NCBI GenBank assembly: GCA_964036195.1
Contig: OZ038456.1
Coordinates: 19,592,001 to 19,656,000 of the forward strand
From: Sphaerolaimus hirsutus
Taxonomy: Eukaryota; Nematoda; Chromadorea; Monhysterida; Sphaerolaimidae
DNA: 64,000 nt
Direction of reading: 5' to 3'
Shown here: one piece after another, positions 30,035 through 40,441 of the stretch
Layout: every line of letters begins with the position of its first letter
Position numbering within the stretch: position 1 is the stretch's first letter
The notes under the pieces: model-generated
The model's input: only the letters and a program-made list of their open reading frames with translations
Databases searched by the model: none
What the model was told of the DNA's origin: nothing
Program-made: the position numbers and the translations under genes

Positions 30035-30814
30035 ATGGCTTTGGCTTCTCGCAAACGCCCATTTGAAGGTGCAGACGCCCCGCCCATAAAGTCAAAGGAG
30101 ACAAATACGCATGGTGCCTGCGGCGGTGGAACTATTCCCCCGCGACAACTTTACCGCGCGCAGCAGATGCAAAATGGACCGGAAATCTACCCCAGCAGAG
30201 GGAAATTCGAAGGTTGGGTAGATAGAGTGTATATTGACACGGGCGCCAACGGGCATGTTGAGTATCAGTGCCATGTGAGAATTTCTGAGCAAACGATGGC
30301 GATACTCAGCGAAAATGAGCAGTGGGTGAATGCGGATGAGGCCTATCCGTATTTTTACTATTCAAATAAGCGGGCCAAAGCGGCCAGGGACAAACGGACC
30401 ACCCAGCTGGTGGATTTGTGCGCGAGAATTCAGAAACAACACCCCTCGATGTTTCTGCCCCTGGTGCGCCACGGAATGCGTTTCTCGGCGACCGCGATCG
30501 CACAGAAAATAGAAAATCCAAGGTACTGGGAGTTCACCGGCGTCGCGATATGGGGTAACCAGACAAAGTGCCCCTTAAACGTTGCCGCCCCAGCGGTAGT
30601 GAGTACGCAGGGCACGCGGCGCGTCACTCAAGCGGCACGTACATTGACGCGCGGCGACACTTCCGGCTACCAGCCCTATACTAGCGACTGGAAAACGGCG
30701 CGGCTGCGAGCGGCCTTCACGCCGTCGAATTACAAGAATTTGGAACCGCTGGGCGCGGCGGAGTGGGCGATGCCGTGCCGGAAAAGTTGGTCATTTTACA
30801 CAGAGAATATGTGA
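30035..30814 (+). CDS. Helicase unit ORF a (unidentified N-terminal region)
   Basis: It starts with a genuine ATG after the acceptor-like site. The 259 residues have a basic start (MALASRKRPFEG) that could be a nuclear signal. I recognise no domain. A DTGA tetrapeptide occurs but lacks protease context. It overlaps the next ORF by 52 nt in the minus-one frame, so a frameshift joins them or a 1-nt indel separates them. Confidence 0.6.
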   Translation: MALASRKRPFEGADAPPIKSKETNTHGACGGGTIPPRQLYRAQQMQNGPEIYPSRGKFEGWVDRVYIDTGANGHVEYQCHVRISEQTMAILSENEQWVNADEAYPYFYYSNKRAKAARDKRTTQLVDLCARIQKQHPSMFLPLVRHGMRFSATAIAQKIENPRYWEFTGVAIWGNQTKCPLNVAAPAVVSTQGTRRVTQAARTLTRGDTSGYQPYTSDWKTARLRAAFTPSNYKNLEPLGAAEWAMPCRKSWSFYTENM

Positions 30815-32154
30815 GTGACAGCAGAGTGGAAAATTTGAGTGCTGGACAGTTGGGGCTGGCCCACGTCGAATATCACGACCTGAACGATTTGGACGTGTTC
30901 GGCGACGAATTTTACGGCCATGCGTACGGGCTGCAGGTCGCCACGGCCGAGGACATCAGTAATTCGGGCATCCAGCCGGATACAGAGAACCGAGACAGCA
31001 TGGACATTTTTCTCAGGTACAAATTGAGCATTTTAGCAGCGGCCCACTGCTACAACGAGTCATTTTTGCGGTTTCGGGCGAAACGCGCAACGGATGTGTG
31101 CGCACATGTGTTCTGGGAACACACGCCGCAGGGCACTGCATGCGACATTATGGTGCGCCGCCCCGACCCAGAGGAATTACAAGCTGACACTTTTGAGGGA
31201 CCAGAAGAGCAGCGCGTTCGCTTGCTGGAGCAGGTGAATACGCAGACACAGCTGCTGAACCAGGCGACGCCCATGTCCGTGTTGAGTCTGGTGCAGGCCC
31301 GACAAGACAAAGACAAACAAGCGGCGGGCAGCCCCAATTTGTCAGTGAGAATTACCAGTGTGGAATCAGAACCAACAACTACAATGCTGCGTGCAAAATT
31401 GGACATGGCGGCGTCGCAGTCAGCACTGCCCCGTACCCTGGAGAGTGGAAGGTACATGGTGCGCGGCTCAAATGACTCGCCCAATTATGACCGAACCATG
31501 CGGTCACTGCAAGCCGCCCTGAACAAAGCGCCGGTCGGCTGGGTGCCAAAAGTGGTTCAGGGGTCAAAAGTACTCACCCTAGAGGCGCAAATCCAATTAG
31601 CTGTGATATTGAATTTGCGTCTGCTGGATGACGAAACTGACTGGGCGCTAATTAGCCGCGAGGCTAATGAGTTGTACGAATCATTGTTCAGGGAAAAAAA
31701 CGAACAAATGATTCAGGCCAAATTAGGTGAGTTTTTGCCGCAGCAAGGACAGGTAGAAGTTTTAGGAGCTGTGATCACAGCTGTGCGAATGCGCAAACCC
31801 CTTTTGATTATGTGCGACTCGCCTTTCGGGTCCGGGAAGACGACCACACAAAATCAACTGGCGTATGTGTGTTCACGCGGCTGTAATTACTATAACTCGA
31901 GACCCAGGGTGCGCGTGGGCTCCAACTTGCCATCAGACAAGCAGCCGAACGCCAAATACCATTCAACGCTCATCACGTGCACGGTCAACTCGGCGGCCGA
32001 CGAAGGAGCGCGCAGGGCCCTGACCAACCTGAATAAATTAGGGCAGCGGGATATTTTTGGGGCTTTGGAAGTTCTGTTGCGGGAACGGGCGAAATGGACC
32101 GCTATGGCTGATACGCCATTTTCTGAAATGCAAAAACTGGAGGGTTTTGAATAA
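30763..32154 (+). CDS. Helicase unit ORF b (SF1 helicase, motifs I and Ia)
   Basis: The first codon is GTG, so it probably continues ORF a. After about 340 residues without recognised domains it has Walker A LLIMCDSPFGSGKTTT (about residues 347-362) and motif Ia TLITCTVNSAADEGARR. This spacing and sequence resemble UPF1-like superfamily 1 helicases. It ends at TAA (32152-32154) and the next ORF is in the same frame. Confidence 0.8.
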   Translation: MGDAVPEKLVILHREYVSDSRVENLSAGQLGLAHVEYHDLNDLDVFGDEFYGHAYGLQVATAEDISNSGIQPDTENRDSMDIFLRYKLSILAAAHCYNESFLRFRAKRATDVCAHVFWEHTPQGTACDIMVRRPDPEELQADTFEGPEEQRVRLLEQVNTQTQLLNQATPMSVLSLVQARQDKDKQAAGSPNLSVRITSVESEPTTTMLRAKLDMAASQSALPRTLESGRYMVRGSNDSPNYDRTMRSLQAALNKAPVGWVPKVVQGSKVLTLEAQIQLAVILNLRLLDDETDWALISREANELYESLFREKNEQMIQAKLGEFLPQQGQVEVLGAVITAVRMRKPLLIMCDSPFGSGKTTTQNQLAYVCSRGCNYYNSRPRVRVGSNLPSDKQPNAKYHSTLITCTVNSAADEGARRALTNLNKLGQRDIFGALEVLLRERAKWTAMADTPFSEMQKLEGFE

Positions 32155-34005
32155 TTTTTGAAATTAAGAGCAGCATTTCCGGTGCGTGTTTTGAGCCCCA
32201 TGTGGGAAAGTGACCCCTCTTATAGCACCACCCCCGCGACCCAATTACCAACCCTGCACACCCTAGCACAGCGAACCGGCCACAACATTGTCCGCCTCAG
32301 CCCCGAATGGACGGCAGTGCTGGAAAAGTACGACGGCGCCAAGAGGGACTACGAGCTGGTGGACAAAATTATCAACAACTGCACGGACGACGCCGTTATA
32401 CGCGCGCAGCTGACCGAACAGGTGCCATTTCTCACCGCCGAAGATGGAGACGAACAGCCATTCGATGACTTCGAGGCAGGCGTGGCGGGCGCCCGGGCTG
32501 GAGAGGCTAGTTTAGCTGACCAGGGATTCTGGGGTAAGGTGCTGCGTAGGGCGCTGTCTAAATATGTCAGGGCTACGGTCAGGCTGCACCGGGTGTTCTT
32601 GGAGGTGGTGCAGCCCGGTCAAATCCATGTCACTTTAGACTCCGCCCACGACGCCCGTATAAAAAGTGTGACGGCGTGTGCGGTAATTGTTGACAAAGCG
32701 TCTTTGGCGTCTGACGCTGCCGTAATTAGCGTGGTTCAGGCGGCTCAGCTCCCAGTGAACGGCATGCTACTTCTATTTGGAGACAGTAAACAATTGACGC
32801 GTATGATTCGCGTGCAAGACTGGGTGGAGCCCGTCCTGAAACCCGACCCCACCCTCATTGATAGGCTCACACAATATCAACTATGTCCCGTGGTTCACTT
32901 GGAAACAGTGTTCCGCGGGCATCGCCAGCTCATTCAGGCTAACTCGGTGGCGGCGTACAATGGACTGCTACGCGCCTACAACGACACAGCAGTGCACGGC
33001 GCCACCATGTTGCCTTCGCCTGGCGACTTCGAGGACGGCGTCATGCTGTCATCGACGTTGGTGCACCAGGGCTGCGAATCGAAAGAGGGCATGTCCATTA
33101 TCAACAAGAAGGAACTGCGCATCATCCTGCACCTGTATGATTACCTCGTGGCCACGGTGAAAGAAGATCCCACCCTACCCTGGGCAGATCTCACAGATCC
33201 CGCTAGTTTGCTAATTGTGTGCTTTTATGCGGCGCAGGCACGCGCCCTAATCAGCCGACTAGTAGCCCATACAGAACACGACGCGGCCTACTGGGCCACC
33301 CGCGTAATTACTGCCGACAAAGCACAGGCCCGCGAAGCGGAAGTGGTCATCATTTCCTGCGTGCGCGGCAGCCCGCCAACCGACTCCGCTCAGCTGGACG
33401 CCGATCCCAAGAAGGCGTACGGTAGAGTTGGATTTGTAGCAGAGTTGCCCCGGGGAAACGTAGCCACCTCCCGCGCCAAATGTGTGCGCATCGTGGTGGC
33501 CAATGCCGAGACCATGTTGTGGTCAACCTTTTTCCACCGGTTTCTGACGGTCGAGCACAAAGCCGACCAAATTTACTCTTACGAATCGGGCCAAATCTGG
33601 GGAAACGTGCTGGGATTTTGGCCACCGGAATGGCGCCCACGGGCTGACTTGAAAGAACTAGTCGGACCGGATAGATACCCGGCCCTTGAAGAAGAACTGC
33701 AGGCGGAAGTTTTATCCGATATTGAAACCGCCTCCTCGGGCTCTGACTCCTCCGCAGACGCGCGGGAGGAAGTTGTGCCGGTGGTGGAGGAGGTAGTGCC
33801 CGTTGCCGAGCCAGTTTACCGCCCTAATGAAGAATATTCCCCCATTAGCAACGACATGGCGGCCATGGCACTGCAGAACGTAGCCGAGCCCCCCTTGCCG
33901 CCGCCCAAGCACCACGACGCGGTCGAGGCCATCCCACTGCCACCGGAGGAGGCTCCAGCGCAACAGGTAGAACACCACATGGAAAATGGTAATTGTGAAA
34001 ATTGA
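32155..34005 (+). CDS. Helicase unit ORF c (SF1/UPF1-like helicase core)
   Basis: No ATG at its start (first listed codon TTG), so it is the direct continuation of ORF b. Motifs in order: II as VIVDKASLAS (Lys where the catalytic Glu of DE is expected); III as LLLFGDSKQLTR; IV as LETVFRGHRQLI; V as DKAQAREAEVVIISCVRG (UPF1-like, with QA in place of QG); VI as NVATSRAKCVRIVVAN. An acidic, Val/Pro/Glu-rich tail of about 90 residues follows. UPF1-type enzymes move 5' to 3' on RNA or DNA and act in nonsense-mediated decay. A role here, such as protecting or packaging the long genome, is only inference. Confidence 0.85.
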   Translation, partial: FLKLRAAFPVRVLSPMWESDPSYSTTPATQLPTLHTLAQRTGHNIVRLSPEWTAVLEKYDGAKRDYELVDKIINNCTDDAVIRAQLTEQVPFLTAEDGDEQPFDDFEAGVAGARAGEASLADQGFWGKVLRRALSKYVRATVRLHRVFLEVVQPGQIHVTLDSAHDARIKSVTACAVIVDKASLASDAAVISVVQAAQLPVNGMLLLFGDSKQLTRMIRVQDWVEPVLKPDPTLIDRLTQYQLCPVVHLETVFRGHRQLIQANSVAAYNGLLRAYNDTAVHGATMLPSPGDFEDGVMLSSTLVHQGCESKEGMSIINKKELRIILHLYDYLVATVKEDPTLPWADLTDPASLLIVCFYAAQARALISRLVAHTEHDAAYWATRVITADKAQAREAEVVIISCVRGSPPTDSAQLDADPKKAYGRVGFVAELPRGNVATSRAKCVRIVVANAETMLWSTFFHRFLTVEHKADQIYSYESGQIWGNVLGFWPPEWRPRADLKELVGPDRYPALEEELQAEVLSDIETASSGSDSSADAREEVVPVVEEVVPVAEPVYRPNEEYSPISNDMAAMALQNVAEPPLPPPKHHDAVEAIPLPPEEAPAQQVEHHMENGNCEN

Positions 34006-34582
34006 TACGAAACAATTTTTGGTCAAAACCAGTCATAATAATTTAGAGATGTAATAATTCATGCACAACTTTTTGTCATCAGGAGAAAACAGACAACTTT
34101 GTAACAAAAAACCAGTAATTAGAAACATACTTGTTAGTATTCCATGAAAACAATTAGAAAATCTTGTCGGCGATCAATTTTCACACGCACGGACTGCGAC
34201 ATGTCGGTCGAGCAGGTAATTTGAATGTTGACCCCAAACTGCCCGTCCAACAGTGGCACGAGGCTGTGAAGTAACACTAATTAGTAAGCTACTTAATTAG
34301 TTTTCAAAAAAATCAAAAAGAAAAACTTCTCTCACATCGAGCCCTGTGCGGGAACCAAAATTTCAAAGTTTCGGGCACAAAAAGCTGGCACGGCAGAAAG
34401 CTGATGCCATAATTCGAATGAAGACGAGCCATATTTGCACCCCCAGGGCATGTGACTGCCACGGCCGTCCACCGAAAAATGCAGAGAAGGCATGATTTTT
34501 GAATAATCAAAAAACGGCGCAAAACACTTTTTCTGAACATGTCGTTTTTAGCCCGAGGTAAAAAATTAATGGCTGGTGGGAT
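34006..34582 (+). other. 3' untranslated region of the LTR element
   Basis: No convincing ORF on the coding strand. It ends TGGCTGGTGGGAT directly before the 3' LTR, the position of a polypurine tract, though only GGTGGGA is purine-like. The minus-strand ORF here is a shadow. Confidence 0.6.
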
Positions 34583-36256
34583 TGTAGGTGGAAATATGGC
34601 TAGCCAATCATGCGTAAAAACGTAACGACAATTTTTGTGCAGACACTCCGACGACTCGAGGACGACCATGTGTGACTGAATGACGGCCCGCGGTGCACAG
34701 GGAAGTCACAGTGAACGTGCGGTTCGCTGTGCACTGCAAATCCGCCAACGAAGCCGCAGCCCCAGGACGGTACGCCCGAATGGACACTACTGCGGCCATG
34801 ATTTTATTAAATATTTTCCTTTCCGTTAATTACGTAATTACTTCCCGTGTGATGTTAATTTTTCATTTCATGTTTTATTAATTAAGCTAATTAGGTTACC
34901 CGCATTTTAAGTTAATTAAGTGATTATTTTCGTTTTTTAAATGCATTTCCCAATATGTACTTTCGAATGTTATAATTTTTAGGTTTTACCAAGTTTACAT
35001 TTTTGGTCAAAAGGGTGCAGTGTCTGGGAATGGGTTAGAAAGGCTTTAATGTTTCTAGTTAAGCTAAAAGGTGTTGACTCTGTTAAACGCTTAGACGCCC
35101 CGATAGATAACATTCAGAAAATTCCCTGACCAAGTGCATTTTTTATTTAGGACTAGGTAATGGGTGGAAAAGTGGCAAACGGCAATTATTGTCGGCATGC
35201 GACTGCAAGACACATGCAGAGCACAGTTTACAGTGAAGAGCACAGCAGTGCCAATTAATTATTCCCATCACCCAGGGTGATTGGTGAACTCACAAGTGCT
35301 AGTGTCTTGTGGCGTGTGTTCAGGCCCGAAGTTCCAACCCTTACCCGGCAATGCAATAACCTTGAACAACCCCTGCAAATGAGCGTTCTTTCTGTGGCCT
35401 TGGTCGGGCGCGCTATAAAATATTTTCACCTAAAGGGGCGCAGGTTGATAACACGTGTCACACCACCTGCTCTAGACTGTACCGTAACCTCTGAATAGAA
35501 ACCCAGTTCCTGACACTCACCTACGAGATAATTTGTATTTTAATTACGTCATAGATAATCACAGTTACTTCACGCTTGGTTTAATTCACGTTTGCACCCT
35601 TTTTATTTAATTAGTTATTTTTTCCCGCATTTAATTAAATTACTTGTGCCTTGTACGCTATGTTAACAGTTTTCCAGTGATCATTGATTTCGCCTTATAA
35701 TTCGCTCATTACGGTTAATTGTTGTGTCTCAGATTTAGTATTCATTCCTCTTATGGTAGATTTTTGGTGATTATAAAATGCACTGATTTTACATTTTTTC
35801 ACCCACTAGAGGCTATACGACTCACTTGAGCTATTGTGAAATTGACTCTGATTATATTGCTAAATAAAGTTCCCGTGAATCCAACTTGGTCCCCCTGAAG
35901 CATACTAACTGCTTGAATTTTAATTTGAATTTTATTAATTACGGCTTTATTTTTATTTACGGCTTATTAACAAGTAATCGAAGTAATCCGCCGGCTGCAA
36001 TTACGAAAGGGATTTGGTAAGTTGCCGTGTCCGTCCTCAGGAACTGTCAGGACCCCAAGGGGTACTGGCGCCGTTCCTGATTTGCGTGTAAAATCCCCGT
36101 ACCATAAAAACAACCATTTATTTAATTACGCACGCAATTAAAAGCGCAAAGGGACCGGAATTTACAATTCTCCGCCGCGGCAAATTCGACGAGTGGCGTA
36201 TTTTTGTGGTAAAAACGGAAACTAGTAAAATTAGTAAAAACGTAAAATATCTGACA
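34583..36256 (+). repeat. 3' LTR
   Basis: 1674 bp, starts TGTAGG and ends CTGACA, 99.4% identical to the 5' LTR with no indels. TGTG follows at 36257-36260. Confidence 0.95.
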
Positions 36257-36260
36257 TGTG

Positions 36261-37416
36261 CACCAACATCAAAGTCGCGGCACTGTTTATTTACACCAAA
36301 AGTCACAGTAAATAAGAACAGTCTGGGGTCAGTTGCTGTTGCGTCTTAGAACAATAGCTATTTATTTACATAGTTAGTAATTACTGTACACCAAAATAAT
36401 TGTTGTTTCCAACCAACAGAAAGGTTGTCCATTAATGTTAATAAATTTACAACATTTTGTCAACATTGTCAACATCTGAATGTTGATTTACTAGTAATCT
36501 GACTAAATATTCACTGTGTAATTCAAAACAGGACAGCATAGGCTATGGTTATTGTGAATACTGTTCTAAAATGGGTGTTTTTCATCAAATCTCATTGAAT
36601 GTAATCTCAGAAAATCTCTAAAAAATAATAAAATAAAATTGAATCTCTCTGGAAAAAAATGCAGAGAAAATATATTTACATAAATATACAAAATATAAAT
36701 GAGGGATTTTTTGATTTTTTGATCATAAATAAACTAAACATAACTTAATACCCTCAGGAAAAAAAAACAGGAGAAAATATAAATGAATATGACATTTTTT
36801 ACATTTTCTTATATTTTCAATACTATAAATCCCCCGAGATTTGTGGAAGGCTAGTTGTCAATCAAATTTTGCACAAAAATGCTATGAAAAATGCAGTCAA
36901 TCGAAAATAATTATGCATTTATAGCGAATTGCAAATTCTACATGCAACGAGAGGAGAAAATATGTTAAACATGTGATGGAAAAGCAACAGCAACAAAGTG
37001 TTGGCGAGGCGCCAATTTTACTTCTGGTGCGGTACTGCGCCATATTTTCCGGTGACTTTTCCATCACTAGTGAAATATTATTTATTTATTACGCCACGTC
37101 CAAATGGAATGTCTAACATAAAATACTTCCAAAAACGCTTTTTATTTAGCTTCCGTTTGCACTGGAAAAAATGACCGCTAAAGAACTTGCAAATTTAAAA
37201 AGCAAGTTGCAAAATTGGAAGTACAGAATACGGCAGTTGTTAGATAATAAACTGAAATTCGCTATGGATACGCATAATAATTAATAAAGCTAATGCGGTC
37301 TAAAACATACCGCCTTTCTTTCATGCCCGTTCTGTTGTATTTTCATCAATTCAATCAATTCTATTCGTGCAGTATGTGTTATAGAGTTGTTAAAAGTACC
37401 GACATTTTTCAAAGTA
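36261..37416. other. AT-rich intron DNA without recognised features
   Basis: Part of receptor intron 1. I see only low-complexity AATAAAAT runs and a TTTTCCATCACTAGTG at 37066-37080 that resembles a hAT terminus. No gene. Confidence 0.5.
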
Positions 37417-37677
37417 CCGTATTTCCTCGAATTACCCCCCGGGGGTTTATTTTTTCAGAGTGAAAATTTCGAGAGAAAAACGTGAAAATGCATCAATAAC
37501 CACCATTTATAAGTTTTTACAGCGTTATATAAGGTTGTAGATGGTATAAACGGTGTTCTCACGATGTAACACAGTAAGTGTTTTGAACGTCTGTTATGCA
37601 TTTCCCGGACCACAAATTCATAGTGCCCATTTTGAGGGGGGTATTTCGAGGGGGGGGGGTATTTCGAGGAAATACGG
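37417..37677. mobile_element. TA-type MITE in receptor intron 1
   Basis: CCGTATTTCCTCG to CGAGGAAATACGG between TA dinucleotides. The interior matches the elements at 2110-2371 and 51663-51903. Confidence 0.8.
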
Positions 37678-37924
37678 TATAGGTAAATGTAATGTATTCC
37701 TTTTTATACACCCCTTGAGTAGTGATGGAAAAAGCGTCAGAGATTTGGGTCCCTGAGTACAGAAAATGTAAATGAATTATTTACTGGTATTTCGTGGGGG
37801 GGATTTCGAGGAAATATGGTAAATGCGAGTACAGGCACCTTCACAAATACTTTCCGTTTTCATTTACTTTGAAAAAGTTCACTATTTTTAACAACTCTGT
37901 GCCACCACATAAAACCAAACCCAC

Positions 37925-38175
37925 CTATAACTCCGTTTCATAAACAAAATAGCCAGTGCGGAATTAGTCAAAGTTGAACCGACAGCCAACGCGGTGCCCA
38001 AGTAGAGCACCAGCGCCAATCTCAACAAGTCGTACGGCTCGGCCGTTTCGCACATGATTTGCGATGTCGAATCGATAGGGTTTTCGGTCGATTCACCATT
38101 TTGTAGATGAGGAATTGATGTAGAGTTTGAGTAGTTCTCGGTGGCGAATCCACTGGTTGACTCGTAGTGCGACAT
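37925..38175 (-). CDS. Receptor copy A exon 1 (N-terminus, helix 1)
   Basis: An ATG start, N-glycosylation sequons in ATENYSNSTS, then helix 1 containing LVLYLGTALAVGSTLTNSAL. The donor GTGGGT follows TATAG (phase 2), and AG+T joins exon 2 in frame across 21 kb. Confidence 0.75.
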
Positions 38176-38569
38176 TTTGGTAGATTCAGGGGTGTGGATT
38201 TAGTTTTTTTGGCCTGAGTTAAATTATTTGAGTGGATGTATTAGGTAAATGAATGATACGATGATGAAAGGAATTTAATTTTCATGATGAGAGTTTATTC
38301 AGTTTTTTTTCTGTTTTCTGTTTCAGATTTAGAATTTCAGAATTTCTTTCAGATTTCAGAATTACTTTTCCGTTGATGAGTCAATTCTGATTAAATATGC
38401 ACCGTGAACACGATATTGCCAGAAACACGTTCCAGGATGGCCCTACACACAGCAGTTGAGAACGATACCAAATGTCAACTGGTTCCGATCCCAATTCAAA
38501 GATTGCTGACGAAGCGACGAACGACATTCAAATGCAAAAGTGTTTAAAGAATTTCTTCTAATAGAAGCG

Positions 38570-38642
38570 TGCCGTTCTATTTTTTCGTCAACTTTTTTAC
38601 CTGCCGTTCTATTGGTTGTGCCGTTCTATTAGAAGAAATACG
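38570..38642. mobile_element. Short MITE of the TGCCGTTCTATT group
   Basis: Inverted TTCTAATAGAAG and CTATTAGAAGAAATACGG flank TGCCGTTCTATTGG words, as in 6727-6849. It lies upstream of receptor copy A. Confidence 0.5.
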
Positions 38643-38649
38643 GTAATCA

Positions 38650-39697
38650 TGTTGCAAATGAAGCTCTAGTTGAAAAAAGTATTGCTGCATGTGCAATGTA
38701 CGAATATATGTGTATACAATAATGCATAGTGTAACTCAGCTTGATACTTTGAATTTAAGTCGGAACCAGTTGACATTTGTTGCCGTTATCAACCAGGTAA
38801 ATATGTCTGGTTTCCTAAACTAAAGGACTTTCTGACAATTTTCCTGCAATAATAAACTGACAAATTCTCAACTTTGTTTTTCCTAACAGTAAACATCCTG
38901 CATAAAATGATTCAATGGAACCGGAAATGAAAGGATTTGTCAAGGACTGTTGTTACCGTATTCCACTAAATACAACCGGTATTTTAACTTAAAGTTTTAG
39001 GAGAGGGTTTTCGAGGGAAGCCTTTTTTCCATCAGAATTTTCAATCTGCTTGTAAATACTAAAAACGTGAGGATAGATCGAAAAATACGACAAAAAGCAA
39101 ATGCTAAAAAATGTAAAATAAATAGGTATTACGAAATGGTGACGTCAATTGATGACCGGATAAAAAGCATTCCGGTATATGTACCTAATTATGTTTTATG
39201 TATTTGTATGTATGTCCACATATCACTTTACCATTTACACCGAACCGAGGGCTTTGTCTACGAGGACTGTTACCATATACTGATGAATAAAGTTACGTGT
39301 AAAATCACGCACGAAATTCACCCATAGTAGAAACAGTGCAATGTGATGAGAAAAAAATTCCGTTGTTTTTTTAATCGGATGGCGTACGGTAGATATCCGT
39401 GTCTAGTAGGCGGGCAGATATCCCTTCACTCAGCGGACTTTACGTAGACATCGCTTCACCTTTCACGTTCCATCAAAATGAAATAATTGGATGCATTTGA
39501 AAGTCAACATAAAAACTGTCTGATACTTTCATGTCACATTTATTTCCATTTCCACGCAGCTTGTCAGCGCAGAGCATGGTTGTTAAAAGTTTTAAACGTA
39601 TTTACGTTTACTCGATAAATACGTATACTCGAGTACTGAGTAAATACGTTTACGTTTCATCCGTTAATCTCGCTTTTACTTTTACTCATTTTTACAT
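38650..39697. other. Intergenic stretch, nothing recognised
   Basis: Between receptor copy A and the MITE cluster. Short ORFs show no familiar motif, and near 39595-39650 there are GTTTACG/CGTAAAC words. Confidence 0.4.
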
Positions 39698-39698
39698 A

Positions 39699-40117
39699 CC
39701 GTATTACCTCGAAATACCCCCATGGGGGTTTATTATTTCGCCAGCAAAATTTGAGGGGGGGTTAATTCGAGGGGGGGGGGGGTTTCTTCGAGGGTTTTTT
39801 TTATTATTTCGTCAGAAATTTACGTGAAATTCATAGTAAAGAATACGCTTTTTCATACACAAAAACGGTAATAAACGTGAGAAAGTAGGTCATATTTGGG
39901 CTATAGGTGTACATCTGTACACAAATGAGCGTAAAAGTGTCACTGCAATCCAAATTAGTAGTAATAAATACATCATGTACATTGCATACACGATGTCCAT
40001 CATTCAGGAGGGTGGTATTTCGAGGGGGGGTTTATTATTTCCCCAGCCCATTTTTAGGGGGGGTTAATTCGAGGGGGGGGGGTAAATTCAAGGGGGGGAT
40101 AATTCGAGGTAATACGG
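39699..40117. mobile_element. TA-type MITE
   Basis: CCGTATTACCTCG to CGAGGTAATACGG between TA dinucleotides, with GGGGG-TTAATTCGAG words and a central GATGTCCATCATTC block. Confidence 0.8.
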
Positions 40118-40441
40118 TATTTACGTTTACTCACAGCGTTAAAGTAAAAAAATTTACTTAACTTTTTCTGTACTCAGGTGTGAGTAAAAATATAATAATT
40201 TTACTTTGAACGAAGTTCAGCACTTTTAACAGCTCTAGCGCAGAGCGGATAAATATGTAAATATATCCACGTTTAATCGGCATTACGTGACCGCGCTGAA
40301 TTAATGCTGAAACTGGGTGGGCTATATTTTGCACGTATATTTATAGTGGCAATTCCAGAAAAAAAGATCGTGCGAAGTTTCAAATTAGAAGCATCGCTGG
40401 GTGCGAAATGATGCATATTTCATCAACACCGCATCCTAATA

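Larger units (their letters stand above)
18693..36256 (+). mobile_element. Giant Ty3/Gypsy-type LTR retrotransposon with env-like and UPF1-like helicase genes
   Basis: The element is 17,564 bp. Two 1674-bp LTRs sit at a constant offset of 15,890 with no indels. The internal region is visibly more GC-rich than the host DNA. Order: leader with primer site, gag, env-like segment, protease, RT, RNase H, integrase, then a second unit of three ORFs with helicase motifs. The integrase-last pol order and a C-terminal GPY module place it in Ty3/Gypsy. Ten LTR differences indicate a fairly recent insertion, yet the coding units carry several stops and frame changes. It lies antisense in intron 1 of receptor copy A. 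Confidence 0.95.
7277..38175 (-). other. Seven-transmembrane receptor gene, copy A (complete, ten exons)
   Basis: Exons are 38175-37925, 16789-16629, 16216-15966, 15584-15408, 15044-14896, 14618-14368, 13045-12960, 12568-12396, 10419-10297 and 7814-7277. All phases join and the total is 2160 nt, a whole number of codons. The product is a rhodopsin-family receptor of about 719 residues. It has a glycosylatable N-terminus, seven hydrophobic helices, a DRA in place of DRY after helix 3, a very long second intracellular loop, an N...IFVYSASDPRIRKDL helix 7/8 end and a long tail. The pattern resembles invertebrate FMRFamide-receptor-like proteins, but the ligand is unknown. Intron 1 (37924-16790) hosts the LTR element in antisense orientation. 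Confidence 0.8.

Noticed and set aside
30238..30252. DTGA in helicase ORF a as a second protease
   Set aside because: No flanking hydrophobic strand or partner ILG-type motif; a true protease is present in pol.
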